The position numbers and the translations under genes were made by a program. DNA of 41,720 nucleotides from Acidimicrobiia bacterium (GTDB lineage: Bacteria > Actinomycetota > Acidimicrobiia > Spongiisociales > ZC4RG35). Where the stretch lies: positions 1 to 41,720 of the forward strand of contig JANQRA010000001.1 in assembly GCA_028284765.1 (NCBI GenBank), given 5' to 3'. The notes under the pieces are model-generated. The model was not told the DNA's origin. It searched no databases and was given only the letters and a program-made list of their open reading frames with translations. Positions 15,387 through 22,073 of this stretch are shown here, one piece after another; position 1 is the stretch's first letter, and every line of letters begins with the position of its first letter.

Positions 15387-15507
15387 GAGGCGTGTCCTCC
15401 TATTGGCCAACCACGCTACCGATGCCTTCTCATAGAAGCGCTAAAACTCCCGCTATCAAACATCGCCCTTCTTGTCCCTTCGGGATTGTACGTTGGAATC
15501 AAGAAGC

Positions 15508-15538
15508 GGCCCCGGCGACGTTGGAGCGTCCCGGGGCC
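15508..15538 (+). promoter_or_regulatory. Strong hairpin upstream of the integrase leader
   Basis: GGCCCCGG (15508-15515) pairs perfectly with CCGGGGCC (15531-15538). Inside, GACG (15517-15520) pairs with CGTC (15527-15530) after a one-base bulge, leaving the loop TTGGAG. No T-run follows, so it is not a standard terminator. It may be an attenuator, an mRNA-stabilising element or part of a recombination site. Confidence 0.55.
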
Positions 15539-15566
15539 TGGACGACACCTATAGGGAGGTGACGCC

Positions 15567-15620
15567 ATGGCTCAGCTTATTGCTGACTCTGGTTTCGATC
15601 GCATGGGGAGCGATCACTGA
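15567..15620 (+). CDS. Seventeen-codon leader ORF translationally coupled to the integrase
   Basis: ATG 15567 is preceded by AGGGAGGTGA, one of the best ribosome-binding sites in the window. It encodes MAQLIADSGFDRMGSDH. Its TGA overlaps the integrase ATG (TGATG), so translation of this leader would deliver ribosomes to the recombinase. Its role is probably regulatory rather than through the peptide itself. Confidence 0.5.
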   Translation: MAQLIADSGFDRMGSDH

Positions 15621-16789
15621 TGCAGGGGCACATCCACAAACGTGTCCGTACCTGCAAGAACGGTCGGAAGTCGACACTCTGGTACGTGGTGGTCGATCTG
15701 CCACAAGGCGCCAACGGCGAGCGCCGGCAGAAGTGGCACGGCGGGTTCCAGACCAAGAAGGCGGCGGAGGCGGTGCGGGCCCGTCTCGGCCACGAGTTGA
15801 CCACCGGGTTCTACGTGGAGCCGTCACGAATGCTGCTCAGCGAATGGTTGGTCGACCACTGGCTGCCGGTGCACAAGACCCGGGTGAAGAAGACGACGTA
15901 TCGGGCGTATCGGTCGGCAGTCGTCCATCACATCAACCCGAGGATCGGTGGCGTGGCGATCGGAAAGCTGAAACCGCAGATGCTCAACAACCTGTATCAG
16001 CAGCTGTTGGCCGACGGACGTTGTGACGGCGAAGGCGGGCTAGCTCCGGCGACGGTGAGCGGCGTCCACGTGGTGTTGCGGAAGGCGTTGGCCGACGCCG
16101 AGGACGCCGGGCTGATCCCGAGGAACCCGGCGGTCAGGGCCAAGCCGCCACGTCCCAAGTCGCAGGGTGGCGAGCTCCGCTACTGGACACCAGCCGAGTT
16201 GCGGGAATTCCTTGGGCTGGTGGAAGGGCATCGTCTCGAGGCTGCATTTCATCTGCTGGCGATGACCGGGGCCCGACGTGGTGAGGTTGCCGGGTTGCGG
16301 TGGGTCGACGTCGACCTTGATGCTGCCCGGATCACTATCCGTCAGACGTTGCTGGCTGGCGACGGCGAGGTGTATGTGTCATCTCCGAAGAGTGGGCGTG
16401 GGCGGACCGTCGATCTCGATCAGGCAACTGTGGACCAGCTGCGTGAGCACCGGGAGCGTCAAATTCAGGAGGCGGCGAAGACGTGGCGGTGGGAGGACAG
16501 CGGGTACGTGTTCACCAGGAAGGACGGGTCGGCGCTGAATCCATCGACGTTGACCCGGGCGTTCCGGTGGATTGTCGACCATTCGGAGCTGCCCCGGATC
16601 CGTCTGCATGATCTGCGGCACACCCATGCCTCGATTGCGGTGAAGGCGGGTGTGCCCATCGGTGTGGTCAGTGAGCGGCTAGGGCATGCCTCACCGGAGT
16701 TCACCCTGCACCGGTATTCGCATGTGATGCCAGGGATGCAACGGGAAGCGGCGGATGCGGTGGCGAGGGCGGTGCGGTTTGCGGGGTGA
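15620..16789 (+). CDS. Phage/ICE-type tyrosine recombinase (site-specific integrase)
   Basis: This complete 389-residue integrase has an N-terminal arm-binding-like domain (HKRVRTCKNGRKSTLWYVVV, KKAAEAVRARLGHELTTGFY), a SAM-like core-binding domain (about 72-165) and a catalytic domain. All catalytic residues are visible: Arg219 in TGARRGE, Lys257 in SPKSGRGRT, His330 and Arg333 in HDLRHTH, His356 in LGHASPE and nucleophile Tyr366 in HRYSHVMPG. It breaks and rejoins DNA through a 3'-phosphotyrosine at att sites. No excisionase, relaxase or phage structural gene lies nearby. It is the only recombinase in the window and is therefore the prime candidate for mobilising this island. Whether it uses R1 or R2 is unknown. 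Confidence 0.93.
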   Translation: MQGHIHKRVRTCKNGRKSTLWYVVVDLPQGANGERRQKWHGGFQTKKAAEAVRARLGHELTTGFYVEPSRMLLSEWLVDHWLPVHKTRVKKTTYRAYRSAVVHHINPRIGGVAIGKLKPQMLNNLYQQLLADGRCDGEGGLAPATVSGVHVVLRKALADAEDAGLIPRNPAVRAKPPRPKSQGGELRYWTPAELREFLGLVEGHRLEAAFHLLAMTGARRGEVAGLRWVDVDLDAARITIRQTLLAGDGEVYVSSPKSGRGRTVDLDQATVDQLREHRERQIQEAAKTWRWEDSGYVFTRKDGSALNPSTLTRAFRWIVDHSELPRIRLHDLRHTHASIAVKAGVPIGVVSERLGHASPEFTLHRYSHVMPGMQREAADAVARAVRFAG

Positions 16790-16817
16790 TTGCGTGTCGG
16801 CAGCACTAGACGACAGA

Positions 16818-16835
16818 TACCTCTCTTAGGAGGTA
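16818..16835 (+). promoter_or_regulatory. Short hairpin between integrase and kinase-HD gene
   Basis: TACCTC (16818-16823) and GAGGTA (16830-16835) flank the loop TCTTAG. It is followed by AGTTTCGGG without a T-run. It could be a weak terminator for the integrase or an operator for the kinase-HD gene. Confidence 0.35.
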
Positions 16836-16877
16836 GTTTCGGGCGGTAATGAAAGGACGCCCCTGAGCGACTTAGAG

Positions 16878-19421
16878 GTGAATACGCTGCTGCAGCAGCT
16901 TGAGGACATCTATGCCGGAAGCAGGGCAACGAAGGCAGCATGGCCCAATGAACGGATAGAGCTCGAGAAGCTTCTCCCAATGGTGGCCGAGGAGGTTTCG
17001 TTCAACTACGACTTGGTTCGGCCTCTAGCGGTTGGTGGAGGCGGAGTCGTTTTTGAAGTCGAGGACAGGAATCTCGGGGTGACTCGAGCGTTGAAGCTGG
17101 CGCGCCCGTCTCCCGGCAAAGAACGGTTCTTGGCAGAGTCACTAACGGCCGAAACCGATAAGCTGACGCGGTTGGCCCACGCCAACCTGATGCCGGTCTA
17201 TGCCAGAGGGGTCGTGACCACCGAGGAGCAGGCAAGCCCCTTCTACGTAATGCGGTTCATAGAAGGTGTCGTAGACCTCGATGACGCCCTAGAGAAACAC
17301 ACCCTGGATGGTCATCGCTTGATTCCTGCAATTGCCGCTCTCGTGGATGTGATTTCCTACCTCCACAGCAATGACGTTGCGCATATGGACCTGAAGCCCG
17401 CAAATGTCATGCTCGAATCTGATGGCTCTCCGCTTCTCGGCGATCTTGGGTTCGCCAAAGACCTAGATCTCAGCGATGGCGACACTATGGCGGCCGGAAC
17501 AGATGGCTACACCCATCCAGAATATGCGAACTACTTGGTCGAGGCTTCCTCGGACCCGAATCGGAACAGTGGCCCAATCCCGCGTGACGTTGTATCCACA
17601 TACGGGCGCGTTTGGGACTTGTTCGGACTAGGTAAGACCATCGAGCGACTGCTGGCCTCTCAAATCGCACAAAGGGAACTCGACAACTACACGTATTCGT
17701 ATCTGGAACTGATGAGTGCGAGGCTCCTCGACGGTCACTACGACGGCGAGGCAGTCCTTGGACTCGGCAGGGACGCTATAGCCGAGTTGTCCTATACAAC
17801 GATTGCCGAAGTTCAGTTCGACGTACTGAAGCTGCTTGGTTCGGTGGACATTCTCGAGCTTGTACCTGAGCTCAACGTTTTTAGCATGAAGACTGTCCAA
17901 GTGTCGACGCTCGCGACCACTCCATTGACCGAACGGGTCAGTCGCGTGGTCGGGTCTAAGGGCATGCTGAGGCTCAAGGGGTTCACACAACTTGGTCTGT
18001 TGGATCTCATCTATCCGACCGCCGTTCACACCAGATTTGAACATGTTCTCGGCACCTACAGCGCTGTCGCTCGGTATCTCAATGCGCTCTACAACGACCC
18101 CTTGAACCCCGTGTTCAAGCAACTGATGACAGTCGAGGACTTTGAAACGGCGCTCCTCGCTGCTCTCTTGCATGACATCGGACACTTCCCGCTTGCTCAC
18201 GACTTTGAGGAAGCGGTTCCACGTTTGATCTCACATGAGCGAATGGGCTCCGAACTCCGCTCCCAGGACGATTCTCTGCGTCGAGCCCTGGCAACAGACC
18301 ACGAAGCGGCCCCTGGAGCAGCGGGCCATTCATGGAACACGAGCATTGAACGGGTTGAAGCCGTCCTTTCATCGGACATCGGCTCATGCTCGGGCCACTT
18401 CAGAGACCGCATCATCAAGTCACTGATCGACGGACCCATTGACGCAGACAAGCTTGACTATCTCATGCGCGACTCGCAGGTACTCGGGTTAAAAGCCGGG
18501 TTCGGCATCGACGTGGAGCGCCTGCTACGCACCCTCACAGTGGTGGTCCGGCCTGGCCACGAAGGCCGAACGTTTGGAGCCTTGGGCATACATGAGAAGG
18601 GGAAGGTCACGGCGGAGTCCGTGGCCTTCGCGCGTTACACGCTCTACGGGTCTGTTTATTGGCATCACACCTACCGAGCCATCAAGGCGATGCTTCACTT
18701 CGCGGTTTGGGACTGGTTGGGGTCTACGGACACGAAGGCTGCGATTTCAAACCTCACGGAATTTGTAGGACTGCTCGATTCTCAGCAGACCAGCTTGCCC
18801 TTGGATTCCGGCGAAATGCCAGCGTCGGAGACTCTAGTCTCAGGAAACGAACTGGAAATGTTGCGCTGGTTGGCTGATCGCTCTGGAGATCGCTCCAAAG
18901 TTGTGTTGAGGCGTATTGTCGACCGTCAGTTGCATAAGCGTTTAGCCGTATGGTCACACGGATATGCCGGTCAGCAAAACGTCTGGGCACAAATGCGAAG
19001 GTTTGTGGAAACTCAGACCGAAAAAGACTCAGGATGGACACACCGCCAGACCCTTCAAGAACGGGTTGGGTCTGAGATCATTTCTCGAATTGGCGCCCGC
19101 GACTCCGCCCTCGCCGAAAATCTTAAGAAACTCAACCACCACGTTCCGATCTTCCTCATAGATATGCCTATCCCCAAGAGGGCAGCTACCACGGGCTTGG
19201 AGTATGTGTTCGAAGGCTCGCGTGCCGAGCTGAGAGCCAAGCGGACACTTAGCACGTCGCGTTTCGAGGACTCTGAGGTTTGGAACATTCTCAACAGCCA
19301 GTTTCATCAGTCGCTGGCAAATCTCCGTTTGTACTGCGAGCCGTCGGTTGTGGACCTGGTTAGGGAAGCCGGCGATCGTGACCTTTTGGAGCATGCGATG
19401 ATCGAGGCTTTCCGTACCTGA
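16878..19421 (+). CDS. Ser/Thr protein kinase-HD phosphohydrolase (SAMHD1/dGTPase-like) fusion
   Basis: The 847-residue protein joins two enzymes. Residues 45-300 are a Hanks-type kinase: Gly-loop VGGGGVVFEV (52-61), ATP Lys73 in ALKLARP, catalytic loop HMDLKPANVML (169-179) and a DFG variant, GDLG (188-191). Residues 365-640 are an HD hydrolase close to dNTP triphosphohydrolases: RLKGFTQLG, YPTAVHTRFEHVLG (His384/His389), LLHDIGHFPLAHDFE (His432-Asp433) and IDADKLDYLMRD (about 521-532). The C-terminal 200 residues are unassigned. A kinase could sense or regulate an HD domain that depletes nucleotides during infection; this is inference. GTG 16878 lacks a well-spaced ribosome-binding site. 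CTG 16863 (LSDLEVNTLL) lies 5 nt after AAAGGA and may be the true start. A reverse R1 copy follows 16 nt downstream. Confidence 0.88.
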   Translation: MNTLLQQLEDIYAGSRATKAAWPNERIELEKLLPMVAEEVSFNYDLVRPLAVGGGGVVFEVEDRNLGVTRALKLARPSPGKERFLAESLTAETDKLTRLAHANLMPVYARGVVTTEEQASPFYVMRFIEGVVDLDDALEKHTLDGHRLIPAIAALVDVISYLHSNDVAHMDLKPANVMLESDGSPLLGDLGFAKDLDLSDGDTMAAGTDGYTHPEYANYLVEASSDPNRNSGPIPRDVVSTYGRVWDLFGLGKTIERLLASQIAQRELDNYTYSYLELMSARLLDGHYDGEAVLGLGRDAIAELSYTTIAEVQFDVLKLLGSVDILELVPELNVFSMKTVQVSTLATTPLTERVSRVVGSKGMLRLKGFTQLGLLDLIYPTAVHTRFEHVLGTYSAVARYLNALYNDPLNPVFKQLMTVEDFETALLAALLHDIGHFPLAHDFEEAVPRLISHERMGSELRSQDDSLRRALATDHEAAPGAAGHSWNTSIERVEAVLSSDIGSCSGHFRDRIIKSLIDGPIDADKLDYLMRDSQVLGLKAGFGIDVERLLRTLTVVVRPGHEGRTFGALGIHEKGKVTAESVAFARYTLYGSVYWHHTYRAIKAMLHFAVWDWLGSTDTKAAISNLTEFVGLLDSQQTSLPLDSGEMPASETLVSGNELEMLRWLADRSGDRSKVVLRRIVDRQLHKRLAVWSHGYAGQQNVWAQMRRFVETQTEKDSGWTHRQTLQERVGSEIISRIGARDSALAENLKKLNHHVPIFLIDMPIPKRAATTGLEYVFEGSRAELRAKRTLSTSRFEDSEVWNILNSQFHQSLANLRLYCEPSVVDLVREAGDRDLLEHAMIEAFRT

Positions 19422-19437
19422 CGATTTCGCGACTTTG

Positions 19438-19532
19438 TAGTTTGACTGCTGTTTGATCTCACCACGCCAAGCCACTGAATCCCAACAACCACAGCCCTCT
19501 CCCCAGCCACCGCACCTAGTTCCCGAACGCGC
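19438..19532 (-). repeat. R1 dispersed repeat, copy H (reverse orientation)
   Basis: Read on the minus strand it gives CGGGAACTAGGTGCGGTGGC, TGGGGAGAGGGCTGTGGTTG, TTGGGATTCAG and a distal ATCAAACAGCAGTCAAAC. This aligns with copy D along its whole length. It lies 10-15 kb from the other copies and closes the kinase-HD cassette 16 nt after its stop. Confidence 0.75.
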
Positions 19533-19550
19533 GTTTGACGCAAAGCTCGC

Positions 19551-19602
19551 AAAACACCTGGTCAGCGCGATATCCGTCAGGTGACAATCAGGTGCGACTC
19601 AC
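19551..19602 (+). repeat. R2 dispersed repeat, copy a
   Basis: It contains AAAACACCTGGTCAGCGCGA, TATCCGTC and GGTGCGACTCAC. It shares CTGGTCAGCGCGATAT with copy b. It lies 9 nt before the 3' end of the HTH antitoxin gene and 19 nt from R1 copy H. Confidence 0.6.
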
Positions 19603-19610
19603 TTTCGGGG

Positions 19611-19946
19611 CTAAGACGCTGCTTCTCCAATGTGAATCGGGACTGCGCGTTCCTCGTCAGCTCCAAACACGGCCGTCAGTTCCAAGCGTGCTCCGAGCTT
19701 TTCCAAGTACTTCCTCAACGTGGAAAGTTTCAAGTCGCCAGCGCGTTCGAGTTGAGAAATTGCGGACTGGCTTATGTCGAGCTTCGCAGCCAGATCTTCC
19801 TGGGAAACGTCGAGGACGCGGCGAAGCTCGAAGAGGCCAATCTCCACGAGCGTCTCCTCACGGAGGGCGTCGAGACGCTTGAGCGCGCCCTCACGCTCCA
19901 CAACACGCTGATGCAGTTCCTTGTAGTTCTTGGCCTTAGGCATCAC
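19611..19946 (-). CDS. XRE-family antitoxin (HigA-like)
   Basis: The 111-residue protein has a long N-terminal helix (AKNYKELHQRVVEREGALKR, LDALREETLVEIGLFEL) and a C-terminal HTH: LRRVLDVSQEDLAAKLDISQ, SAISQLERAGDLKLSTLRKY. LEKLGARLELTAVFGADEER follows. This layout is that of HigA-type antitoxins encoded after their RelE-fold toxin. The ATG overlaps the toxin's stop by about 11 nt, so the two are co-translated. It should bind the toxin and repress the shared promoter. Confidence 0.85.
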   Translation of the reverse strand: MMPKAKNYKELHQRVVEREGALKRLDALREETLVEIGLFELRRVLDVSQEDLAAKLDISQSAISQLERAGDLKLSTLRKYLEKLGARLELTAVFGADEERAVPIHIGEAAS

Positions 19947-20319
19947 TTTCTCCTTGATGCTCGATGGTCACTCTTCGATCAAACCTTCCTGACGCAGCTC
20001 CTGCAGGTGTGTCGTACAAGTCATCCGCCTCTGGGATTGCCACTTCGTACCAGCGCTCCCACTCTCCAGACTTGTCTCCGCCAAGCAGCAAGATCGCATG
20101 CCGACGAGGATCAAACGCAAAGAGAACCCGCAAGGCACCACCCTTAGATGCTCGAAGCTCCTTCATGTTTGGATGCCGCGAATTGGTGATGCTCCCGACA
20201 ACTGGCCTCCGAAGGGCAGGCCCGTGCGTCTCAAGGAGCATCACCCGATCATCAATGGCTTCCTGTTGCTCGACTGTCAGCGTCTCCCACCAGTCTTCGA
20301 ACTCGTGGGTGTATTCCAC
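19936..20319 (-). CDS. RelE/HigB-fold toxin, N-terminus possibly disrupted by a +1 G
   Basis: From GTG 20319 the product is 127 residues: VEYTHEFEDWWETLTVEQQE, then RPVVGSITNSRHPNMKELRA, RVLFAFDPRRHAILLLGGDK and EWERWYEVAIPEADDLYD. This is the HigB/phage-derived RelE-like fold with basic catalytic-region residues. Homologues commonly begin (M)xxWEVEYT. Here IWEVEYT is open upstream, but the nearest ATG (20335) is one base out of frame. Deleting one G from the GGGG run at 20330-20333 would give MGIWEVEYT, 8 nt downstream of a TATAGC -10 box. The toxin may therefore be weakened or rely on the GTG. Confidence 0.75.
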   Translation of the reverse strand: MEYTHEFEDWWETLTVEQQEAIDDRVMLLETHGPALRRPVVGSITNSRHPNMKELRASKGGALRVLFAFDPRRHAILLLGGDKSGEWERWYEVAIPEADDLYDTPAGAASGRFDRRVTIEHQGESDA

Positions 20320-20395
20320 TTCCCAGATGCCCCATGAGCATAAGCTATAGCTAATAGAAGTGCAATCTTCTACTGAGGGCGGATGTTCCCGATCG

Positions 20396-20733
20396 CTATA
20401 TCTCTCTCGCTCGGACACCACGCACGACCTCAAATTCGGACCGATTCCGAGTGAACAAGCTCAGCTTGTGTTCAATAGCCGTGGCTGCGATCAATGCGTC
20501 TGGAAGCCGTATGCCTGACTCTCGCCTGATCCTTCCAACGCGCTCCGCCACCTCACGCCCGATGCCCAACTCACGAAAAGGAGCGAGTAGCACGCTGACA
20601 ATCTCGGTCGCGGTGTTGCCGGCAAACAACTCGGCCCTCGTCACAACGGAATAGTGGATGCGGTGTGACTTCGGATCTAGTTCCTTGGCTCCACGCAGAT
20701 GATCGACGAAAACGTCGGTAGGAAGTCAGCCAC
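20396..20733 (-). pseudogene. PIN-domain toxin (VapC) with a broken 5' end
   Basis: Downstream of its antitoxin the frame reads LPTDVFVDHLRGAKELDPKS, HRIHYSVVTRAELFAGNTAT, SGIRLPDALIAATAIEHKLS and LFTRNRSEFEVV, clearly a VapC. The expected start GTG (20733, reading VADFL) overlaps the antitoxin stop as in intact modules, but it is in another frame, and the first catalytic Asp (xLDTDVF) is missing (LPTDVF). The PIN frame itself has only the antitoxin stop upstream. A small deletion fits. Translation could restart at GTG 20644 (82 residues), which would lack the first motif. The toxin is therefore likely inactive. Confidence 0.7.
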
Positions 20734-20941
20734 GCTCCCACTCGTCTGTCGATGGAACTTCAAGATCCGGGGTCCAGCCGAAAGTGGCTACCAGGGCAGA
20801 CCGGGGATCTGCTTGCTCGTCCAAGTAGCCGTCGAGTGCACTACGAATGACCTCTGCCATCGTTATCCCTTCAGCAGATGCCAACTCGTCGATCCGACGT
20901 CTCTGCTCCACCGTGAGGTAGATCTGAGTTCTCATCGACAT
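20726..20941 (-). CDS. RHH antitoxin (VapB-like) of the broken VapC
   Basis: From ATG 20941 the protein begins MSMRTQIYLTVEQRRRIDEL, with helix two at GITMAEVIRSALDGYLDEQ and an acidic tail (FGWTPDLEVPSTDEWERG) for toxin binding. It is a standard VapB with RHH DNA-binding domain. A longer frame starts at 20968 with ATGA overlap to the upstream antitoxin stop (adding MRSFYTLRC), but the shorter start fits the family. It appears intact although its toxin is not. Confidence 0.8.
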   Translation of the reverse strand: MSMRTQIYLTVEQRRRIDELASAEGITMAEVIRSALDGYLDEQADPRSALVATFGWTPDLEVPSTDEWERG

Positions 20942-20964
20942 ACATCGCAGCGTATAGAACGACC

Positions 20965-21159
20965 TCATCCGAGGTCAGCATCGAGCCAACTCGCCTCGCC
21001 CTCGGACAGAGGGGCACTCAAGTCTCGGCCGATGCGCTGCTGACGAAGTCGTCGGGTGGCGATTGCGACGGCCTCCCCGACAGTCGTCCCGAGGTCGCGA
21101 GCCAGCTTCTTGAGCTCCTCATGGGTCTTCCGATCAACACGCACGGTGGTGCTTCGCAT
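20965..21159 (-). CDS. Orphan RHH antitoxin
   Basis: The 64-residue protein begins MRSTTVRVDRKTHEELKKLA, followed by TTVGEAVAIATRRLRQQRIG and the tail SEGEASWLDADLG. It resembles the module 1 MazE-type antitoxin at 3036. No toxin follows: at its stop (TGA overlapping ATG 20968) the sequence runs into the next antitoxin. The toxin has probably been lost by deletion, leaving two antitoxin genes in tandem. Confidence 0.75.
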   Translation of the reverse strand: MRSTTVRVDRKTHEELKKLARDLGTTVGEAVAIATRRLRQQRIGRDLSAPLSEGEASWLDADLG

Positions 21160-21167
21160 ACGACATC

Positions 21168-21173
21168 AGCATA
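21168..21173 (-). promoter_or_regulatory. -10 box (TATGCT) of the orphan antitoxin
   Basis: On the minus strand TATGCT ends 8 nt before the ATG at 21159. CGTATGC occurs twice around it as a direct repeat, a possible operator. No strong -35 is visible. Confidence 0.45.
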
Positions 21174-21220
21174 CGTTTTGCCAATACCACGTTGCGCACC
21201 GACGCCGCCCGACACGAGGC

Positions 21221-21279
21221 CACAAACCCTCTGGTCAGCGCGATATGCCTCGATTGAGAAACGGGCGCAGTGGACTCAC
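21221..21279 (+). repeat. R2 dispersed repeat, copy b
   Basis: It contains CACAAACCCTCTGGTCAGCG, CGATATGCCTCGATTGAGAA and ACGGGCGCAGTGGACTCAC. It shares its core with copy a and the right half (TTGAGAA...GCTGGAC type) with copy c. It separates the decayed VapBC cluster from the Doc cluster. Confidence 0.65.
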
Positions 21280-21309
21280 AGTATGACGAGATCGTGATAT
21301 CGTGATCGC

Positions 21310-21519
21310 GTGACTAAGCAAACGACCGTACGACTCCCCGACGAGTTGGCCGACGATGCGGAAGCCGTTGCACGTGTGAAAGGAATCAGCGCCAACGCCC
21401 TCATCGTCGATGCTCTGACGAAAGAGATCGAGCGCGTCAGTGGCGACGAAGACTTCACCAGCCGGGCAAAGAAACTCCTCGAACGGGACAAGCAGCTGTT
21501 AGAGCGACTCGCCAAGTGA
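21310..21519 (+). CDS. CopG/RHH-type orphan antitoxin
   Basis: The 69-residue protein begins MTKQTTVRLPDELADDAEAV, with helix two at ISANALIVDALTKEIERV and a basic C-terminal tail (RAKKLLERDKQLLERLAK). This is the usual RHH antitoxin plan. The GTG start follows the tandem repeat ATCGTGAT-ATCGTGAT (21291-21306), a likely operator overlapping the promoter. No toxin gene follows. Confidence 0.75.
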   Translation: MTKQTTVRLPDELADDAEAVARVKGISANALIVDALTKEIERVSGDEDFTSRAKKLLERDKQLLERLAK

Positions 21520-21550
21520 GCCGGCACATCACGCTCGATAAGTTCTTCTC

Positions 21551-21685
21551 ATGAGTCCGGATGAGCTCGAGTCTCTCGAAGAGTCACTTGACATCCTTGA
21601 CGACGACGACCTCATGAGGTCTCTAAGGCGCTCCCGTGAAGAGGCGACAAAAGGCGAGAGGCTACGCCTCAAGGACCACATCTAG
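21551..21685 (+). pseudogene. Fragment of a Phd/YefM-type antitoxin (44 codons)
   Basis: The ORF begins MSPDELESLEESLDILDDDD and continues LMRSLRRSREEATKGERLRL before KDHI. It matches the C-terminal, toxin-binding half of Phd/YefM antitoxins (xDLESLEETLxxLxDPexxxxlrea). The DNA-binding N-terminal half is absent and a stop lies four codons upstream in frame. No RelE/YoeB toxin follows. It is too short for an automated gene caller and probably a remnant, though an expressed mini-antitoxin cannot be excluded. Confidence 0.5.
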
Positions 21686-21698
21686 TTCTCGAGTGGCG

Positions 21699-22073
21699 TC
21701 AGGACTGTTCGACGTTGCGCCGCAACCAGCTGTCGACCGCTTTCCAGTCGAGGGCACCGGTCTCCATCAACCCGATAATGAACCGATGGTGCTCCATCGA
21801 GTCTCCTCCCAGCTCGAGTCCATTCATCCGCAAATGGACATCGGCAGCTGCGAGGGCGGTGCGCTTGTTCCCGTCGAGAAAGGGATGCGTCTGGACCAGA
21901 CTCTCGAAAAGGGCGGCAGCCTCGGCGATCGGATCTTCGTAGTAACCGGTCTGCGGTCGAAACACCGCTGCTTCGAGAGCACCTAGATCCCGCACGCCCT
22001 CTGTCCCGCCGAACTCTTCGATGAGGATGGCGTGGAGAGCCAGAACCTCCACGACGCTGAGGTAGTCGGGCAC
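21699..22073 (-). CDS. doc: Doc-type Fic-fold toxin
   Basis: The 124-residue Fic-fold protein begins MPDYLSVVEVLALHAILIEE, with GVRDLGALEAAVFRPQTGYY and motif HPFLDGNKRTALAA (63-76). The Lys in DGNKR, in place of Gly, defines the Doc subfamily, which phosphorylates EF-Tu and stops translation rather than AMPylating. The GTG start immediately follows the antitoxin stop with no gap. All key residues are present, so this looks like the intact toxin of this cluster. Confidence 0.92.
   Translation of the reverse strand: MPDYLSVVEVLALHAILIEEFGGTEGVRDLGALEAAVFRPQTGYYEDPIAEAAALFESLVQTHPFLDGNKRTALAAADVHLRMNGLELGGDSMEHHRFIIGLMETGALDWKAVDSWLRRNVEQS

Noticed and set aside
15508-15538. Rho-independent terminator
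   Set aside because: The stem is strong but no T-run follows on either strand, so a regulatory hairpin is preferred.
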